In this document: positions 62,345 to 64,000 of the stretch, piece after piece | Layout: each line of letters begins with the position of its first letter | How positions within the stretch are numbered: the first letter of the stretch is position 1 | DNA from: Microtetraspora glauca | GTDB taxonomy: Bacteria; Actinomycetota; Actinomycetes; Streptosporangiales; Streptosporangiaceae | Assembly (NCBI GenBank): GCA_001570385.1 | Contig: BBYL01000010.1 | Span: 494,456 to 558,455 of the forward strand | Reading direction: 5' to 3' | Length of the DNA: 64,000 bases | Position numbers and translations under genes: made by a program | The notes under the pieces: model-generated | Database searches by the model: none | The model's input: the letters and a program-made list of their open reading frames with translations, nothing else | What the model was told of the DNA's origin: nothing

Positions 62345-63049
62345 GTGACGCTACCCGCGGTGGAGGGGGACACTCGGTCTGCGCCCATACTCCTGGTGGC
62401 CGATCCGGACAGCGACCTGATCCGGCAACTCGCGGCCGCGCTCGAACCCGAAGGCGTCGAGGTGACCGGCGTGGCCGACGGCGCACAGGCACTGCTCCAG
62501 GCGGGCGCCCTCCAGCCCGACGCCGTCCTGATCAGCGCCTCCCTCCCCATCATCGGCCCGCTCGACTTCGTCCGTGCCGTACGCCTCGATCGAGCCGTAC
62601 CGGTCCTGCTCGGCATCGACTTCGGCAGCGATGCCGAGCAGGCCGTACACGCTCTCGCGGCAGGTGCGACGGCCTGCGTGGCCCGCCCGTACCGCGTTCT
62701 CGAGCTGCTCCCCCTCGTCCAGGCCGCCTTCCGCCGCCAGGAGATCGACCGGGCCGTCCTGGTGATCGGAAACGTGGAACTCGATGTCACGGCCTACCAG
62801 GTCAAGGTCAGCGGGAAGATCGTTCATCTTCCTCTGCGGGAGTTCGAGCTCCTGCACTACCTGATGCGCAACGCCGACCGTACGGTGACACGCGACCAGA
62901 TCATGCGAAACGTCTGGCACTCGGCCGACACCATGTCCACGAACACCATCGCTGTTCACGTGAAACGGCTACGGGCTCGGCTCGGCGACGTTGACGACAG
63001 AATGATCCAGACCGTCCGCGGCGTCGGCTACCGCCTCGTCTCCAGCTGA
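62345..63049 (+). CDS. OmpR-type regulator with degenerate receiver domain
   Basis: 234 residues. The N-terminal receiver-like domain lacks the phosphoacceptor: Ser64 replaces Asp (VLISASLP) and the conserved Lys is Arg114 (VARPYRV). The C-terminal winged helix is normal (LPLREFELLHYLMRNADRTV, RDQIMRNVWH, IAVHVKRLRARLG, TVRGVGYRLV). GTG 62345 follows GGGGAGG. It sits 68 bp after pstB, so it may act with phosphate uptake without classical phosphorylation. Confidence 0.85.
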   Translation: MTLPAVEGDTRSAPILLVADPDSDLIRQLAAALEPEGVEVTGVADGAQALLQAGALQPDAVLISASLPIIGPLDFVRAVRLDRAVPVLLGIDFGSDAEQAVHALAAGATACVARPYRVLELLPLVQAAFRRQEIDRAVLVIGNVELDVTAYQVKVSGKIVHLPLREFELLHYLMRNADRTVTRDQIMRNVWHSADTMSTNTIAVHVKRLRARLGDVDDRMIQTVRGVGYRLVSS

Positions 63050-63084
63050 TCACATGACCCACGGCGCCTGAGTCCAGCAACCGC

Positions 63085-63256
63085 CGCGGTGGGCCGGTGC
63101 TTGTAGACGCCGCATTGTGGGCGGAGCCGCCATGGCCGGTGTCTGTGCGGCCTGCGGCTGTGGGGCCAGTCGCGGTGGGCCGGTGCTTGTAGACGCTGTG
63201 TTGTGGGACGGGTCGCGCTGGCTGGTGTCCGTAGGCACGGCGACGGGGGCTTGCTC
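63085..63256. repeat. Two diverged 86-bp direct repeats
   Basis: Units 63085-63170 and 63171-63256 share the first 26 bp exactly (CGCGGTGGGCCGGTGCTTGT, then AGACGC) and align with substitutions through the remainder. No gene is evident. Confidence 0.7.
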
Positions 63257-63379
63257 CGGCCGGCCGTGATAGTTGCGATCAGGTGCATACCGCTGTCGCG
63301 GTCGCGGGCGCGGTGGTTGCTGGCACGGTCTTACGCCGGCCTCCACAAACCCCCGCCTCCGCGCCCCTCTCTCCCGCCG
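63244..63379 (+). repeat. 136-bp inverted repeat, left arm
   Basis: The reverse complement of 63865-64000. Identical over the first 124 bp, then three or so mismatches. The right arm touches the window end, so the repeat may be longer. Confidence 0.93.
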
Positions 63380-63864
63380 CACACCTACTCGGGGTCACGG
63401 AGCGGGCCACAGCCAGATCCCCCGAACCCCTCCTCCCGTCTCCTGGGCGGGCCGGTCGGACTTCTCCTTCCCCGGGCCGAGCCAGACCCGCCGCCTACGG
63501 CATGGTCGGGCGGCGATGGGCCGTCCAGAGGAGCTCGGCCGTACACGAGATCACAAAGCTTCGCGCACTGGGCCAGAACCATGGGAGACGTCAGAACCAC
63601 GCGCCAACAGCCGAGGCGACGCAAGGGGAAGCCGCCTCAAGGTCGGCGGAGACGCCCGACCCCGGAGCGCGCCCATCCCCGGAAACGCGTCCAGAGCGGA
63701 AAAGACGCCCGGACTGCGGAACGCTCCCAGACCGGGAAACGCCTCCATGAACGCTTCCTCACGTCGGAACACTCCCTCACCGCGGAACGCGGCCACGCCG
63801 GGGCGCCGGGGGACGTCTCCATGAACCCGTCCTTGCCAGGAAGTGCGTCCAGACCGGGATGCTA
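63380..63864. other. 485-bp spacer between inverted repeat arms
   Basis: GC-rich. Open frames exist on both strands but lack initiation signals and family resemblance. Near 63680-63790 a degenerate GGAAACGC-type motif recurs about every 17-20 bases. I call no gene. Confidence 0.5.
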
Positions 63865-64000
63865 CGGCGGGAAAGGGGGGCGCGGAGGCGGGGGTTTGTG
63901 GAGGCCGGCGTAAGACCGTGCCAGCAACCACCGCGCCCGCGACCGCGACAGCGGTATGCACCTGATCGCAACTATCACGGCCGGCCGGAGCAAGCCCCCG
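63865..64000 (-). repeat. 136-bp inverted repeat, right arm
   Basis: Reverse-complement partner of 63244-63379, cut by the window end. Confidence 0.93.

Noticed and set aside
63283..63961. Protein genes in the inverted-repeat region
   Set aside because: Several frames are open on both strands simultaneously, none has a good ribosome-binding site, and the translations are low-complexity Arg/Pro/Ala with no recognisable domain.

Overview
The window is high-GC actinobacterial DNA. Actinobacterial marker genes include a SigR/RsrA pair, a WhiB1-type WhiB protein, nickel superoxide dismutase with its maturation protease, a DasR-type GntR regulator, a one-PASTA-domain Ser/Thr kinase and a TB7.3-type biotinyl protein. 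I infer a filamentous actinomycete, probably near Streptosporangiaceae; nothing here proves the genus.

1-17640: a tandem, same-strand array of ten secreted trypsin-fold (S1) paralogues plus one decayed relic. It runs off the left edge, so the array may be longer. Each member has a signal peptide, a short prodomain and an S1 fold. Nine of the ten lack the catalytic serine; only the ninth (14540-15640) keeps His, Asp and Ser. A variable insertion of about 18 to 210 residues sits at one fixed point of the fold. Members 2-10 share a promoter and a roughly 60-nt leader with a conserved box (CATCCCTTTACTGACG) and a hairpin carrying compensatory changes. Several also have a CRP-type palindrome (TGTGA-N6-TCACA) about 245-292 bp upstream of the start codon. 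Most members end in a strong terminator hairpin.

17880-28250: housekeeping and regulatory genes. They are malic enzyme, a CGNR zinc-finger regulator, divergent sodX/sodN, an RsbW-like anti-sigma factor with a SigB/F-type sigma factor, a membrane protein, a diacylglycerol kinase-like enzyme, WhiB, a PdtaS-type sensor kinase, and then bioF - dasR-like - bioD - bioB remnant.

28378-39592: a long, tightly packed minus-strand operon. It encodes a three-subunit molybdenum hydroxylase, a metallo-beta-lactamase-fold hydrolase, a complete branched-chain-amino-acid-type ABC transporter and a rhodanese. A divergent TetR regulator sits at its head. This looks like a catabolic uptake-and-oxidation unit for an unidentified heterocycle, aldehyde or lactone.

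39600-63049: a secreted protein, a ThDP enzyme, a PASTA kinase, a frameshifted bsaP, a thioesterase, a biotinyl carrier protein next to a badly deleted biotin carboxylase, two adjacent HD-domain membrane proteins preceded by a 35-codon peptide gene, a sugar epimerase, rsrA/sigR with a SigR-type promoter, a methyltransferase, a DksA-like protein, an SRAP protein, aroA, rsgA (apparently CTG-started), hisN, a fructosamine-kinase-like gene, a low-molecular-weight phosphatase, and pstSCAB with a PHO box followed by a response regulator lacking its phosphoacceptor Asp.

63050-64000: non-genic repeat DNA with two 86-bp tandem units and a 136-bp inverted repeat flanking 485 bp.

Two themes stand out: the pseudoprotease array with shared regulatory modules and variable inserts, and the decay of biotin-related genes (bioF, bioB, bsaP, biotin carboxylase) while bioD and the biotinyl carrier remain intact.
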